Source: Rozella allomycis CSF55 (Eukaryota > Rozellomycota). Taken from it: a stretch of 42,580 nucleotides of DNA. A program made the translations under genes and the position numbers. Under the pieces are notes generated by a model. That model was not told the DNA's origin. It ran no database searches and was given only the letters and a program-made list of their open reading frames with translations. Shown piece after piece: positions 9,257 to 31,055 of this stretch. The stretch is from assembly GCA_000442015.1 (NCBI GenBank), contig KE560735.1, positions 6,953 through 49,532 of the forward strand, read 5' to 3'. The first letter of the stretch is position 1. Every line of letters starts with the position of its first letter.

Positions 9257-10175
9257 TTATTTTGCGTCGTGTCGAACCTTTTTGAATAAAATTATCTCTC
9301 TTGGAACTCCTGCCTCAAATATTCTGGCATCCAAAATTTCAAATTTATATCCATTCATTATTTTTGAAACATAGTTTTTAAAGATGTTGGTAGAACCACC
9401 TAGCCCAAAGTAATATCTTTTTGCGGCCACGATTAAAATCCCGTTTTCGGCGAGTGCGTGATGAAAAAGACGCAATAAAGAATCGTACTTGTTTAAATCA
9501 TATATTGTTTCAGAAGTTATCAACAAGTCATAATGTTCCTTGATTTCTTCATTATGAGACAAATCATCCCAGTCTCCAGGTATAAATCTATTATTGTTGA
9601 TTTTCTCATAATCATCGAGATTTATACGAAATTCTAAACTTTGAGTATCAATTATATTGTTGTTTAGCAGAATATTAGGTATCGTCACTGATTTTAGGAC
9701 TTGTTCATTCTATTTTAAGACACTCAAGGTATTACAAAATCTTGAAAATCTACAGTACAGTTTCGATATTTTGATAGATAAATTCCTGGAAGCCCTGCGC
9801 CGCATCCAATTTCAATACACGTTTTGCCTTCACAGGTCGCTATATCCAAATCCGCTAAATATTGAACCAAGTCTAAGGATGCTTCCCATACCTTCAGACC
9901 TCCTTCGTAAACTCCTGGAATTAAATCTTTTTTGTCGCAGATGCTTTGGACTACACCTTTATCGGCGAAATTTTCCTCGTTCTTTGCTATATCTACTTCA
10001 ACATCGGACAGTGTGCGCTTCCATAATAATATTTCTTCGCCAAAAGTAATATTTTCAATTTCAACGTGTAATGGCGCCTGTTATCAACGGCTTTATGTAT
10101 TACTTTCTCGACTTTTATGAAAGGCATACCAGCCACAAATTTTTGTTGTAGGTCGCCAGGGGATGAGTCATGCAT
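9257..10175 (-). CDS. METTL18: METTL18/HPM1-type protein-histidine methyltransferase
   Basis: Three exons joined by two 26-nt introns give 288 residues. METTL18/Hpm1 methylates a histidine of ribosomal protein uL3. Diagnostic motifs are DLIPGVYEGGLKVWEAS, the SAM-binding IEIGCGAGLPGIYLS, ITSETIYDL, and AAKRYYFGLGGS near the C-terminus, ending with a short strand after REIILF. The start is the ATG at 10175 (MHDSSPGDLQQ). It is divergent from the small membrane protein gene, with only 27 or 72 bp between them depending on that gene's start. A broken copy of its 3' end lies at 5355-5582. Confidence 0.9.
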
Positions 10176-10247
10176 AAATGTTAGATATAAAAATAGATAG
10201 TCATGCGTTGTGTATTTTACTTGGTATACTTTCTTTGGTTTTTGAAG

Positions 10248-10442
10248 ATGGTGTCCAATATTCAAACAGAGAATAAAAGAAAACAAGAAATGGATAAGTA
10301 TATCAGATATTTAAATAAAGCATCTAATGTCAACATTAATGATTCTTCGGGGATAAAAGGAATACGAGCAAGTGAAACGGTCAAATCTATCAGTCTATTC
10401 TCGTTAGGTGTAGTACCAATTCTAGTGGCAATATTACTATAA
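10248..10442 (+). CDS. Small predicted membrane protein (64 or 79 residues)
   Basis: A short intronless frame encodes a charged helical N-terminus (KRKQEMDKYIRYLNKAS), a polar linker, and a hydrophobic C-terminal segment (SISLFSLGVVPILVAILL) that ends at the stop, the layout of a tail-anchored protein. The ATG at 10248 is preferred. An in-frame ATG at 10203 would add a hydrophobic leader (FYLVYFLWFL) but would leave only 27 bp to the divergent METTL18 start. I do not recognise the family. Its small size and lack of homology to a named protein keep confidence moderate. Confidence 0.5.
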   Translation: MVSNIQTENKRKQEMDKYIRYLNKASNVNINDSSGIKGIRASETVKSISLFSLGVVPILVAILL

Positions 10443-10478
10443 AACTTTCAAAAAATAAATAGTGCATTTATGAGGTTA

Positions 10479-11703
10479 TTAATTAGAGTTATTGTTGTTG
10501 TTTGATGTAGAGTTTGTGTTTGCATTAGTCATTTCATGAGCAACTAGTTTTTCTTTAAGTTGTTCATTTTCTATCTGTAGTTCAATTATATATTCATAAG
10601 CTAGTTTTAAGTTGAATATTAGCACATACCCTTTTGGAGAATTTCCATGCGGCTAGGCTGTTTATCTTTATCCATTGGAAGCATTTTACGCAATTCTTGA
10701 AAGCATTGTTTGATGCAATCCCTTCTTTTTTGTTCTGCTGCCTTGTGATGTGACCGACGTTGTTCTACTCCAACGCACATGACTTCAGTATTATAATCAT
10801 AGTAGTAGTTCCCAAAATTTGCTTGTTGTCTAACCATTTCGTTGATATCTTCTTGTAACACCATATTTTGATCTTTTAAAATAAAATATAGTCCCTACTT
10901 GGATGAATGGAAGGTGAAGGAAAAATTGTTGGCTGCATCGCCGGTGAATATGTGTTTCCATACATAGGCATTTGCATTTGAGCTTGATGAAAAACCATTG
11001 TTTCTGGAGTTGGAGTCAAGACAGGTGATTGCAAGGACATTGCCATCATAGCCTTATCGCCAAAGTTAGGCGATGCATAGGATTTATCATGGAAATTGTT
11101 TGTGGTGGGGGTGATGGGACTTTTCTGTGCTCCAACTTTCGCCATATTAAGCATCATAGCAGGCGTCACTGGTCTCATTGACGGGTTCGATGCACTGTTG
11201 CGTCTTTCAGACAACGGTTTTTTCGTATAAGGCTTTCCAACTGAAGTCGCTGTAGTAATTGATAGACCAGATGGTGTTTCCATTTTCTGTGGTTTTAACT
11301 GAAACGATTCTGGAGAAAGAGGTGTCTTGAATTTAATTTCATGGTTAGACAAGGAACGTCGTATTTTTTGTACATCATCAGGTGTTTCATTTATCCATTT
11401 TAAATCAAATGATGATGAAGTGAGCTGCTGATGTGGAATTGACTGATGTACTTGTGGAGGCTTCTTGTTTGCTTGTAAAACTGGTGACCCTATAGAAATA
11501 AATGAGTTTAAAGCCGTGGGAGCTATTGTTGTATCCAAGCTAGGTGAGATTGTAGGCGTAAATAGAGGGTCGTTCTCCATTCTCATATCCACCATTGAGT
11601 TTGAATGTTGTAGTGAGGAAGTCATTGGAATCATGTTTGACCAATCAAGAGGCGTCATAGGGTCTGTAAGCAACGGATCAACAGAATTGGAAAGGTTCAT
11701 CAT
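10479..11703 (-). CDS. bHLH-leucine zipper transcription factor
   Basis: Spliced protein of 389 residues (introns 26 and 29 nt). The N-terminal two thirds are a Ser/Pro/Thr/Met-rich low-complexity region typical of activation regions, with several SP and TP sites. The bHLH domain is at the C-terminus: basic region RRSHHKAAEQKRRD has the His-Glu-Arg triad that reads E-box DNA (CANNTG). Helix 1 is CIKQCFQELRKMLP, the loop is short, and helix 2 (SRMEILQKAYEYIIELQ) runs into a short zipper, IENEQLKEKLVAHE. An Asn-rich tail ends the protein. The second intron interrupts helix 2. Fragments of its N-terminal coding region are duplicated at 5588-5757. The family resembles MYC/MITF/SREBP-type bHLHZ proteins; no specific ortholog is claimed. 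Confidence 0.85.
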
Positions 11704-12402
11704 AGCTAAAAATTACTTTTGCGTCAAAAATTAACAGGGGTCAAATCGCTACGCCACTTTTTCTTGAGATGAAAGTCATTTAACAATTTGTAAATATCAA
11801 TTTAAGTTCCATATTGATATTAATTTTTCAGTCACTTCTTTTTTTCCTTTTCGAATATTTGAACTTTGACAGACAGACATAAGAAATTAAGAATGTCGAG
11901 AATTTCATTCCTTTAAGAAACTAACTCATAACTGTGATTCCAATTTTCAAAGACCTCCACTGCTAAGTAACCAAAAATCACCCTTGCGTTTTCCAGTCGC
12001 CAAACCATACCACCACGTGCCTCGTCTGAATTTCGCCTTCAAAATCGAAACAATTATGCTATCATTGACATTAGAATTCTTTTGTAAAATAAATTTAAAA
12101 TTTTTCAGCGAATCAGCTTTAGCCTTTATGTGACTATGTCTATAGCCATTTCAAAAGTTTACATCTTTCAATTGAAATGGTTTTCAGCCTTTCCAACTTC
12201 ATTGGTATTGTAATTCCAGTTTCCAAACGCAATTTATATTTGAGCTATTCATTTGAAAAGTATCTTCTGAAAATTCCCCAGTCGCGACGATATCCGTATA
12301 TGGAAAACTGGCAATTAGACTTTTGCGTTGTCAATATAATTCTGATATTTTCCTTTCCATTTTTCGATTATCATAATTACTAGAATTACTCATTTTTGAG
12401 TT
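11704..12402. other. 700-bp intergenic region, no gene supported
   Basis: This is one of the longest spacers in the window, between the divergent bHLH and cyclin genes, so it probably holds both promoters. An open stretch at 12177-12383 exists but has no recognisable domain and no support from splice sites. No tRNA-like fold or strong repeat was seen. Confidence 0.5.
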
Positions 12403-13287
12403 ATGGAAAATCACCACGACAAGGACCGAGATCTGGAAGCTATCTTTCTTAGTACACATAGATACATCCACTTACAAAATAATAATCAGATGGTTCAAAT
12501 TGAACGGGAAAAAGGAACATCATACTTTCTTTACAGAAAGTGGGAAGACCTATATTCACCGGTAGTGAGATCTAAATCGTACTTGAGCATCAGGAAACAA
12601 ATAATACAGTCTGTGCTATACGTATGAATAATTTATTATAAGTATTTAGATAGTTGATGCCTTTGAATACACACATGAGATATTCTACCTAACTATGTCG
12701 CTTTGCGATAGGTACTTTGAAAAGGTGCAGTGCAAATCAACACAAAGGGCATACATTATTTCATTTGCATGCTTTTTTATTACTGGGAAACTGATGGAAG
12801 ATGATGAGGAACCGCTATTTGAAGATCTGTACAGTTTCTGTAGTTCAAAGTCTATTTACTTTTCAAAGAAAGAGCTAATGGTATAATGGATTCTAAATTT
12901 TTAACTTAGAATGCTGAAAGACGAGTTTTATCTGCCCTTGATTGGGAAATCTCGCGACCATCATTGCAGTCAATAGCTTTAGAAATAGTGGATAAAATTA
13001 GCTGTCGGGAACTAAATTCGGTTTCTAAAGTATACCTCACTAAAAAGATTCAAAACTATATCGACATTATCTACTCAAGTAATAGAAAATTTGCGCATCA
13101 TATAGAATCACCCACAATTAGATATAGTGTTGCTAATGTTGCGATTGCATGTGTGCTGGTAAACCTTCTTGCCCTATTTGACCATACAAACTGGAAATTT
13201 GAAGTTCTCAAAATCTCTGGCATCTCTAACTTTCACATGGATGAGTGCTTAATAGAGTTTAAAAATGTTTTGTACTATTCCCAATAA
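12403..13287 (+). CDS. Cyclin (cyclin-box protein)
   Basis: Three exons (introns 28 and 29 nt) give 275 residues. The cyclin box runs from about residue 60: RKQIIQSVLYIVDAFE, then YLTMSLCDRYFEKV, an AYIISFACFFITGKLMED helix, and ERRVLSALDWEIS before the second fold (about 170-275). The LDRYL-like and L-x-x-LxW motifs are those of cyclins that bind and activate cyclin-dependent kinases, closest in feel to the A/B group. The N-terminus is short and shows no obvious RxxL destruction box, which is unusual for a mitotic cyclin. The assignment to the cyclin fold is firm; the subtype is not. Confidence 0.78.
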
Positions 13288-13340
13288 ATTTTGTTTTAGT
13301 TTTATATGCAGTGTGATAGATAGTTACGGGGCGCAGTCGT

Positions 13341-14788
13341 ATGGAATTATTTTCTAAACGATCCAAATCCGAAGTTCAAGATGTGCTTAAAAAACAAAAA
13401 GTCATTTCATTAGATAAAAATTCAGATGCTATTATTCCAAAAGACGATGCGGTAAAAATAGAGGACATAGATAATTTTGAAAAACTTGGATTAGATTCTT
13501 GGCTAGTACAAACATTACGCAACCTTTCCATTGTAAAACCTACTCCCGTCCAGGCCGCATGTATAAAACCAGCAGTACTTGGAAGAGATGTTATAGGAAG
13601 CGCTAAAACAGGGCAAGGAAAAACAGCAGCGTTTGCATTACCAATTTTACAGGGTCTTGCAAAAGATCCATTTGGTGTTTATGCACTTGTATTGACGCCT
13701 ACAAGGTATTTGGTGAATATATGTTCAATAGGGAACTGGCTTTTCAGATCGCGGAACAGTTTGCAGCGTTTGGAGAAGGGATATCGTTACAGACATGTGT
13801 TATTGTGGGCGGTTTAGACATGATGAAGCAAACTTTAGAGCTATCAAAAAGACCTCATGTTGTTGTTGCGACACCTGGAAGACTTGCTGATATTTTAAGA
13901 AGCAGCATTGATGCAGTCAATTTCAATGCGTTACACACGTTAGTTTTAGATGAAGCTGATAGATTGTTTGAAGAAAAATTTTTGCCGGACTTGTCTCAAA
14001 TTTTTGATACTCTACCAAAGAAAAGGCAAACAATGTTATTTAGTGCCACTCTAACACCCATCGTGGAAAGCGCAATGAAACTCAGTGATAACTCATTCAT
14101 ATGGAAAGAAAACGAAACGTAATTTATGTTTACTTTAACAATAGATTTGACACTGTTGAGAAATTAGATCAGCGATATTTGTGCGTCCCATCTAAGGTTA
14201 AGGATGCTTATCTTGTTCATTTACTGCAAAACGATTATAAAGATAAAAGTGTTATAATTTTCACTAATAAATGCATGTAAGAGGACTTGAAGATTATGAC
14301 GTAGAACATGTGAACTATTGAATGTTGCTTTGCGACAGCTGGAGATAAGAGTGACTGCAATGCACTCTAAAATGCAACAAAAAGACAGAATCGGGTCATT
14401 GGCCAAGTTTAAAGGAGGGATTGTTCCCATTTTGATTACAACTGATGTTGGATCAAGAGGATTAGATATTCCGAAAGTGCAAGTTGTTATTAATTATGAC
14501 ATTCCTAATGACCCTGTAGATTATATTCATAGAATAGGTAGAACAGCGCGTGCTGGAAGAGGCGGTTTGGCGATTTCATTAGTGTCAGAAATGGATATTT
14601 CTTTGCTCAAATCCATTGAACAGAAAACTAGTAATAAAAATTAAAAGAAACTATTCATAGAAAAACAATTAAATGAAGTTCAAGTTGAAGAAAGGAATGT
14701 TCTATCTCTAATTAAAAAGGTGCTTGCAGCTAGGCGGGTTGCTTCTAGTTACATTATAAATTCAAAATTTAAAAAGAAGACCAAATAA
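13341..14788 (+). CDS. DBP8: DEAD-box RNA helicase DBP8/DDX49
   Basis: Five exons with introns of 26-30 nt give 445 residues. All DEAD-box motifs are present: Q motif ([10 protein letters not shown]), motif [10 protein letters not shown], Ia PTRELA (formed across the first intron), TPGRLAD, DEAD in [13 protein letters not shown], then [12 protein letters not shown] and [13 protein letters not shown]. Size and the C-terminal [13 protein letters not shown] helix match DBP8/DDX49, which works in early cleavage steps of 18S pre-rRNA processing in the nucleolus. The third intron lies between TNKC and [13 protein letters not shown] and the fourth near 14621-14650. The start at 13341 gives a short charged N-terminus. 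It is convergent with DUS2, with 124 bp between the stops. Confidence 0.9.
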
Positions 14789-14912
14789 ATGCAAATAGTT
14801 TTATATCTCTTGTTTTAACAGTATTCAAGCTATAATTTCTAAGCAATATTCACAAATCTATTTATTCCTCTATTTTATGAATATAGATTGTCAAGATTGA
14901 TTCGGTAAAGGC

Positions 14913-16236
<1,324 letters not shown>

Positions 16237-16449
16237 TTAGAATTTAATCAAATATTAAAGACTCCCAGCTCCTTATTGATACGATTAGGTGTATTTAGAT
16301 TTTTCGAGTCAAATTGAGTGAAAGTTTTAATTACAATGTGATGATTGATCATTGAATAATTAATTATGAATTTTAAAAATAAATACGTTGCATCGTTAAT
16401 GTAATAATGAGTACAAAGATACAATCCTGAGGGGAAATTTTGCAAATTT

Positions 16450-17271
16450 ATGACATTTCGACCAACCGGTGCAATTGCCAAGGCTGGTCCTAATATCCCT
16501 CACATATACATTTACTCAATACCAATCCACAAAACTCACTCAGTTTACTTCGCGGACCCAACACCAATGAAGCATTTTATTCCACAAAGCGCCTTGAAAT
16601 ACGGGGGATACCTAGGCCGCTTAATTGATTTTAAAAATCAAAAGATAATGGAAATTAGTAGAATGCCTGAAGACAGTTTAATTGGCAAGATATTCAAGTG
16701 GTGCAAAGGTACTATTTTTAATACCACTGTAGACCATGATTTTGTAATCAACACAGATTATCCCTATCCATTCAAAAACAATCTGGAATACATATATTTT
16801 TATCCATCAAATGATGACAAGGAATTGCATCGTTCTACATTTTTTGAATACGTCAAAGAGTTGGAAGTTAGAAGCTATCGCAAGTATATTTATTCAAATT
16901 TGGCGTTACCTTTTACAGCGCTGATATTGCTGACCCCTATTCCTTCTTTCTTATTTTACTATAATATCTATTGTGCATATAGTCTATCTCGTCAATATTG
17001 GGTCTCACAAAACTTGAAGAGGATGCTTCAGGCAAATAGAGTAAAATTCAGACCAAGCTTTGTGACTTCAAAAATTACGGATTGCTACAAGACGTCTGGA
17101 AAGATTATTACCGATGAGTCAATTAAGAAGTTATCTGAAGATCTAAAAGCACCAGCGCTGGAATATCATTTAGTGAAAGCAAAATCCCTCTATTCTCACA
17201 TATTAGAATTCTACAATATGAAGAAAAAGGAAGAAGGTGCTAGTAATCTGAAGGAAACAGTTAAACAATAA
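16450..17271 (+). CDS. Probable mitochondrial K+/H+ exchange-related protein
   Basis: Intronless 273-residue protein. The N-terminal HIYIYSIPIHKTHSVYFAD stretch resembles the opening of the mitochondrial K+-H+ exchange-related family (Pfam Mit_KHE1; yeast YDL183C group). A basic middle segment with two conserved-looking Trp/Tyr patches follows. A single hydrophobic segment (about 150-177, LALPFTALILLTPIPSFLFYY) probably crosses the inner membrane, and the C-terminus is charged. The assignment rests on memory of the family pattern and length, so it is moderate. Nothing else in the frame suggests an alternative. It shares a 279-bp upstream region with the divergent DUS2 gene. Confidence 0.5.
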   Translation: MTFRPTGAIAKAGPNIPHIYIYSIPIHKTHSVYFADPTPMKHFIPQSALKYGGYLGRLIDFKNQKIMEISRMPEDSLIGKIFKWCKGTIFNTTVDHDFVINTDYPYPFKNNLEYIYFYPSNDDKELHRSTFFEYVKELEVRSYRKYIYSNLALPFTALILLTPIPSFLFYYNIYCAYSLSRQYWVSQNLKRMLQANRVKFRPSFVTSKITDCYKTSGKIITDESIKKLSEDLKAPALEYHLVKAKSLYSHILEFYNMKKKEEGASNLKETVKQ

Positions 17272-17485
17272 AAGTAGCCGCCTATTTTTTGATCTCCTTT
17301 ATTCATTTATAAGTTAAAGAAACTTTTTCAAATGTTCAACTAAGTATTCATTACTCATCAGTACTTTCAACCTGGAACTTATTAACTTTGGTGAAATAAT
17401 CATTCATTGAAATCTTTAAATATTAGATGAGACGTTTGGCGGGGTGTTAAATTTATTAATAGCTTTCTTTGGTTGCTATGACATC

Positions 17486-19561
17486 ATGTCCGTTAGGTCT
17501 TCGAGGTCTTCTGTGTTAGAGCCAACTAATCCTGAAAATGTGAAAGTGGCAATCAGAATTAAACCATTACTTGAAGATGATTTAAGAGAGAATAAGAAAT
17601 CTATCTGGATGAATTCTGCTCATTCGATTGGATTAAATCCTGAATTTGATAGCAAATATAACAGGCAATCAACATCGCATTCATATGGTATTATATTCAG
17701 TGCATTGATAGCAGATCATGTATTTACTGGAAGTAGTAACGAGGTTGTTTTTGAGAATATTGTGTCCCCAGTAATAAATTCATGTGTTATCGGTTACAAT
17801 GGTAAAAATATACGATATTTAGAAAATTTGGTATAGTGATAGCCTACGGTCAAACCGCATCCGGCAAAAGCTATACGATGAGTGGCCATCAAACGGAGCC
17901 CGGTGTAATTCCGAGGGCCATTGATCAAGTGTTTCGACTAATAGAAGAATCAAATGAAGATAAAGAATATTTATTAAGAGTTTCATTTCTTGAAATATAT
18001 AACGAAACAATAAGAGATCTCTTGGCGCCCGAGCAAAGAGATATTCGAATTTGTGAAGATCGCAAGGTACATAGCCGTTCTTATCGTGAAAGAGGGGAAT
18101 TTATCTTAGTCCGCTTAAAGAAGAAATAGTCACTTGTCGAGAGCATGTAATGTCAGTTATAAATAACGGGGAAATGAACAGACATATATCAGAAACCGAT
18201 TTCAATACATATAGCAGTCGGTCGCATACCATCTTCCAAATGGTATCCAGTTTTTGATTAATCTTTTCAGGTTATTGAGAGTCGTGATAGGTCTCAGGGA
18301 TCAGCTGCAATGAGCAAAACTAATTCCGTAGGATCGCTGAAGAGCTTAAGGCGAATTAATTCGAGATCATCAATCTCTCAATCTCCAGTGAGGGTTTCAT
18401 GTCTAGTATGACTTTAAATATATCGTTTCAAGAGTTTAATAGACTTGGCTGGGTCAGAAAAGGCATCGTCGAATTCCGACAGGCGGAAGGAAGGCGCATT
18501 CATCAACAAATCTCTCCTTACACTTGGAACCGTTATATCAAAGTTAACTGAGAATATCCAGTATCACGATATTTATTTTAACATAGATCTCATATTCCAT
18601 TTAGAGATTCCAAACTAACCAGAATCCTGCAACCATCATTAACAGGAAATGCAAAGGTCGCGATTATCTGCACCATATCGCCCGTGTACGAAAACCTAGA
18701 AGAAACAATAAACACTCTTAAATTTGCTTCCAGAGTAAAGCGGATCACGCTGAAGCCAGAATTGTATGAGGTATCTAAAATATTATGAAGGTGAATAGGT
18801 TATGGATGAAAAGGCGTTGTTGCAAAAGTACAAGGCTGAAATAGAAGAATTGAAAGAAAAACTTAGATTGACGAATTTGCATTATGAAATCCAGCGGGAG
18901 CAAGAACAATCGCAGCTGTATCAGGAAAAACAAAAGATTGAAGAAGAAATGCAAGAGCAGCAGCTTTTGAGAACAGCGTTTAAAGAGCGAATCGACCATT
19001 TGGCAAAGTTGATACTGACATCAAATACAGGCAAAAAGTCTCAAGTGCAATCACCAGTAGAATTTTAGTTTAATGTTTATTGAGAGTGTATTGTCACCAA
19101 CTTCATCATCGCTAAATGTGAATAACATACTTGTAGAGAACAGCGAGTTGAAAGCAAGAATTGCCATTTTGGAGAAGAAAGAAGAGATGTTTGAGCAAAG
19201 TGAGAAAGTAATTATACGTATCTTTTATGAATAGATTGAAAATGAGTATGAAAAATTAAGAGTAGCTTATGCGAATTTGGAGGAGCAAATGTTGACTCAG
19301 ACTGAGCAGCTGTTGAAAACACTGTCTGAAAAGGATCAAAGAATAAGCGAGTTGGAAAATTTAAAACAGATAGACACTACTCTTGTTGGACAGATTGAGG
19401 AATACTCAAGAATGGTGAAAGACCTCAATGATAGGCTACAAGAAGAGAGATTACTTAGATGCGACATGGAAACGATATACAGCGACCAGATTAAAGATTT
19501 AACAACCAGACTGGCATTATTAAAATCTGCTGCATCACTAAACAAATGGGAGGTTGAATAA
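17486..19561 (+). CDS. N-terminal kinesin motor protein with coiled coil
   Basis: Ten exons (introns 24-35 nt) give 608 residues. The motor is N-terminal: [12 protein letters not shown], the P-loop [11 protein letters not shown], switch [10 protein letters not shown], switch [12 protein letters not shown], and [14 protein letters not shown], ending at [12 protein letters not shown] and FASRVKRI. The rest is a coiled coil in three blocks (about 400-608). The [11 protein letters not shown] and YSSRSHTIF sequences resemble the CENP-E/KIP2 (kinesin-7) group, but the tail is far shorter than CENP-E. The strand before the P-loop reads GYN-VIAYGQT, two residues shorter than the usual GYNGTIFAYGQT; this follows from the acceptor chosen for the 35-nt intron. 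Insertion of a Ser-rich loop before DLAGSE ([16 protein letters not shown]) is unusual. Confidence 0.85.
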
Positions 19562-19799
19562 CTGACGAAATTCACATAAATAAACGCTATTTACTTTTTT
19601 TCTACCAATGCTTGCTATAAATTATTTTTCGCACAATCTATTTTTTGCCTTATCCAACTTGATCATTTAATATAATATATAAATATATTTAATATTTTCA
19701 TGTCATTTCCCTGCACTTTCTAATATTAAATTTAGCTTTAGCACCTGCCCGACATCCCTAGAAATTTCCAAAAACCCTTGTAATCATTGTCAGCCGACT
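19562..19799. other. Short AT-rich intergenic region
   Basis: About 240 bp between the kinesin stop and the ubiquitin ligase start. The left part is very AT-rich with TATATAAATATATTTAATAT at 19674, which may serve as the promoter core of the ligase gene or the 3' end of the kinesin transcript. No gene is visible. Confidence 0.4.
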
Positions 19800-29573
<9,774 letters not shown>

Positions 29574-29711
29574 ATAAAAGATATTAGTTGAAATTATTAG
29601 TTGAAATTAAAAAGATATTAGTTTAAATGGTATTAAATGGTATAAACTCATTTCTTAAATTTTAATTCAATTAGTTTAACGATTTTCTATCACTCTTTTT
29701 AAACTAGTAAT
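29574..29711. repeat. Short intergenic region with imperfect ATTAGTTGAAATT repeats
   Basis: The 138-bp gap between the convergent ligase and mitochondrial-protein genes contains a run of imperfect tandem words, GATATTAGTTGAAATT followed by ATTAGTTGAAATT, then a GATATTAGTTTAAAT variant and two GGTATTAAAT-like units (29580-29645). This is probably slippage-prone 3' untranslated sequence. Confidence 0.4.
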
Positions 29712-30534
29712 TTATTTAGTTTCTGGTGGCACATACCGCTTCATCTTTTCAAGTTCGTGCTGCTCCAACTCTTGTATCTTTTCAAACGCATCATTCTACC
29801 TCACCAAACTACCAAAATCTTACCATTTTCCCACTAGCCGCCATATAAAACAAGTACATTGCCAGAAACCCTAGCGCCACAGTCATCCCAATCAAAAACA
29901 CTTGCGCGATTTTGTGCACGACATCAAACACGACATTCAGCTTTGCATTCCAGATCACCCACCGCGGAATCTTGAGCTCCTTGATTAGCTCGGGAGATAG
30001 GTCGTTGATTTCTTTGAGCGTTAGTTTCAAAGATTTTCTGCCGTCGGTTTGGATGTCCAGCTTGGATTGCAGGTACTGCGGGATGCGGATGGGCGTCGTG
30101 GGAGTTATTTGTTGTAGGTAGCTGTCCATTGGCGAGAGATTGGAGTTGGATGGGAGAGTGTTTGAATTTGGGGTGGTTAATGGTGGTGATTGTTTAGCAG
30201 GTGAGTTCATTTGAGAGTCTGGGTTGTCTTTAAGTGGAGAGTCTGGGTTGTCTTTAAGTGGAATGTCGTAAATGTCTTGGAGTGGAGTCTCGTTTTTCAT
30301 ATGTAATGCTGCATTCACATTAGCATTGGCTGAATTGGTATTGCTTGAATTGGTATTGTTGAAAGGCGATTCTTTTTCATGTCCAACTTGAGGCTTTTCA
30401 TTCAACTTGCTGCTAGCATATCGCCTAAACCCAACAACAGCTGGCACTGGGACCATTCTAAACCTACAAATATTCAATAACCCTCTATCAAATCCTTTGC
30501 GCATCATTCCATAATTCATTTGTACAATACACAC
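29712..30534 (-). CDS. Predicted mitochondrial inner-membrane protein, one membrane span
   Basis: Two exons (one 28-nt intron near 29792-29819) give 264 residues. The N-terminus is rich in Arg and hydrophobic residues with no acids for about 40 residues and ends in a typical presequence cleavage context, FRRYASSK. A Ser/Pro/Asn-rich region follows with a short internal repeat (PLKDNPDSPLKDNPDS). The C-terminal part has the folded-looking LKLTLKEINDLSPELIKELKIPRWVIWN. One membrane segment (VFLIGMTVALGFLAMYLFYMAA) and a charged helix after the intron end the protein (KIQELEQHELEKMKRYVPP). I do not recognise the family. Location in the mitochondrial inner membrane is inferred from these features only. 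Confidence 0.65.
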
Positions 30535-30567
30535 TCTAAAATTTCTGAAATTTACAAGCTTCCTTCA

Positions 30568-30983
30568 ATGACTTCCAAAGGTCGACAAGTATCGTTCACG
30601 AAAGAAAGTACGCGCTCAAATATTCTAAAATAGTCCGTCAAATGATGTACGGCTTCGGCGATGTCCCCAAACCACGTTTGGATTCAGTAAAGGTTATGGA
30701 AGACCTAGTATCAGAGTTTCTGTTTGACGTGGTACGCTTATCTGCTTTTTTTCTTATGTAGCTGAACAAGGCGGCTAGTGTGCGCAAGGCAAAGGTAAAG
30801 ACGGAAGATGTTATCCATGTTATTCGCAAGGACGACAAGAAGAAGAGCAGGGTGGAGGAGCTGCTGTTTATGCAGGAGGAAATCAAGACCGCAAAGAGAG
30901 CGTTCCAGGAAAGTGAAATTCCTGGGCTGGATGAGAGTGAGCTGGCGTTGATGGCTGGCATTTCGACACCGTTGCCGAAATAA
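30568..30983 (+). CDS. TAF13: TFIID subunit TAF13
   Basis: Three exons (introns 26 and 30 nt) give 119 residues, the usual TAF13 size. TAF13 pairs with TAF11 through a histone fold inside TFIID and touches TBP. The signature MMYGFGDVPKPRLDSVKVME begins right after the first intron. It is followed by DLVSEFLFDV, the AKVKTEDVIHVIRKD helix, and the C-terminal VEELLFMQEEIKTAKRAF. The start is the ATG at 30568; its short basic N-terminus precedes the fold by only 15 residues. It is divergent from the mitochondrial protein gene (33 bp between starts) and convergent with AK9 (72 bp). Confidence 0.92.
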
Positions 30984-31055
30984 CGAAGCTTTGAATAGTG
31001 AATTGGAAATATGGGGTGTTTAGATTACTAATAAATGAATAAAAGTTTTGGATGA

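Noticed and set aside
9657-10049. Plus-strand 130-codon frame
   Set aside because: It is antisense to the METTL18 catalytic region, which has clear family motifs on the minus strand.
12177-12383. 68-codon plus-strand frame before the cyclin
   Set aside because: No recognisable domain, no neighbouring exon in frame and base use like the spacer.
16248-16481. Minus-strand 77-codon frame
   Set aside because: It overlaps the start of the gene at 16450 and the DUS2 promoter region, and no motif or splice partner was found.
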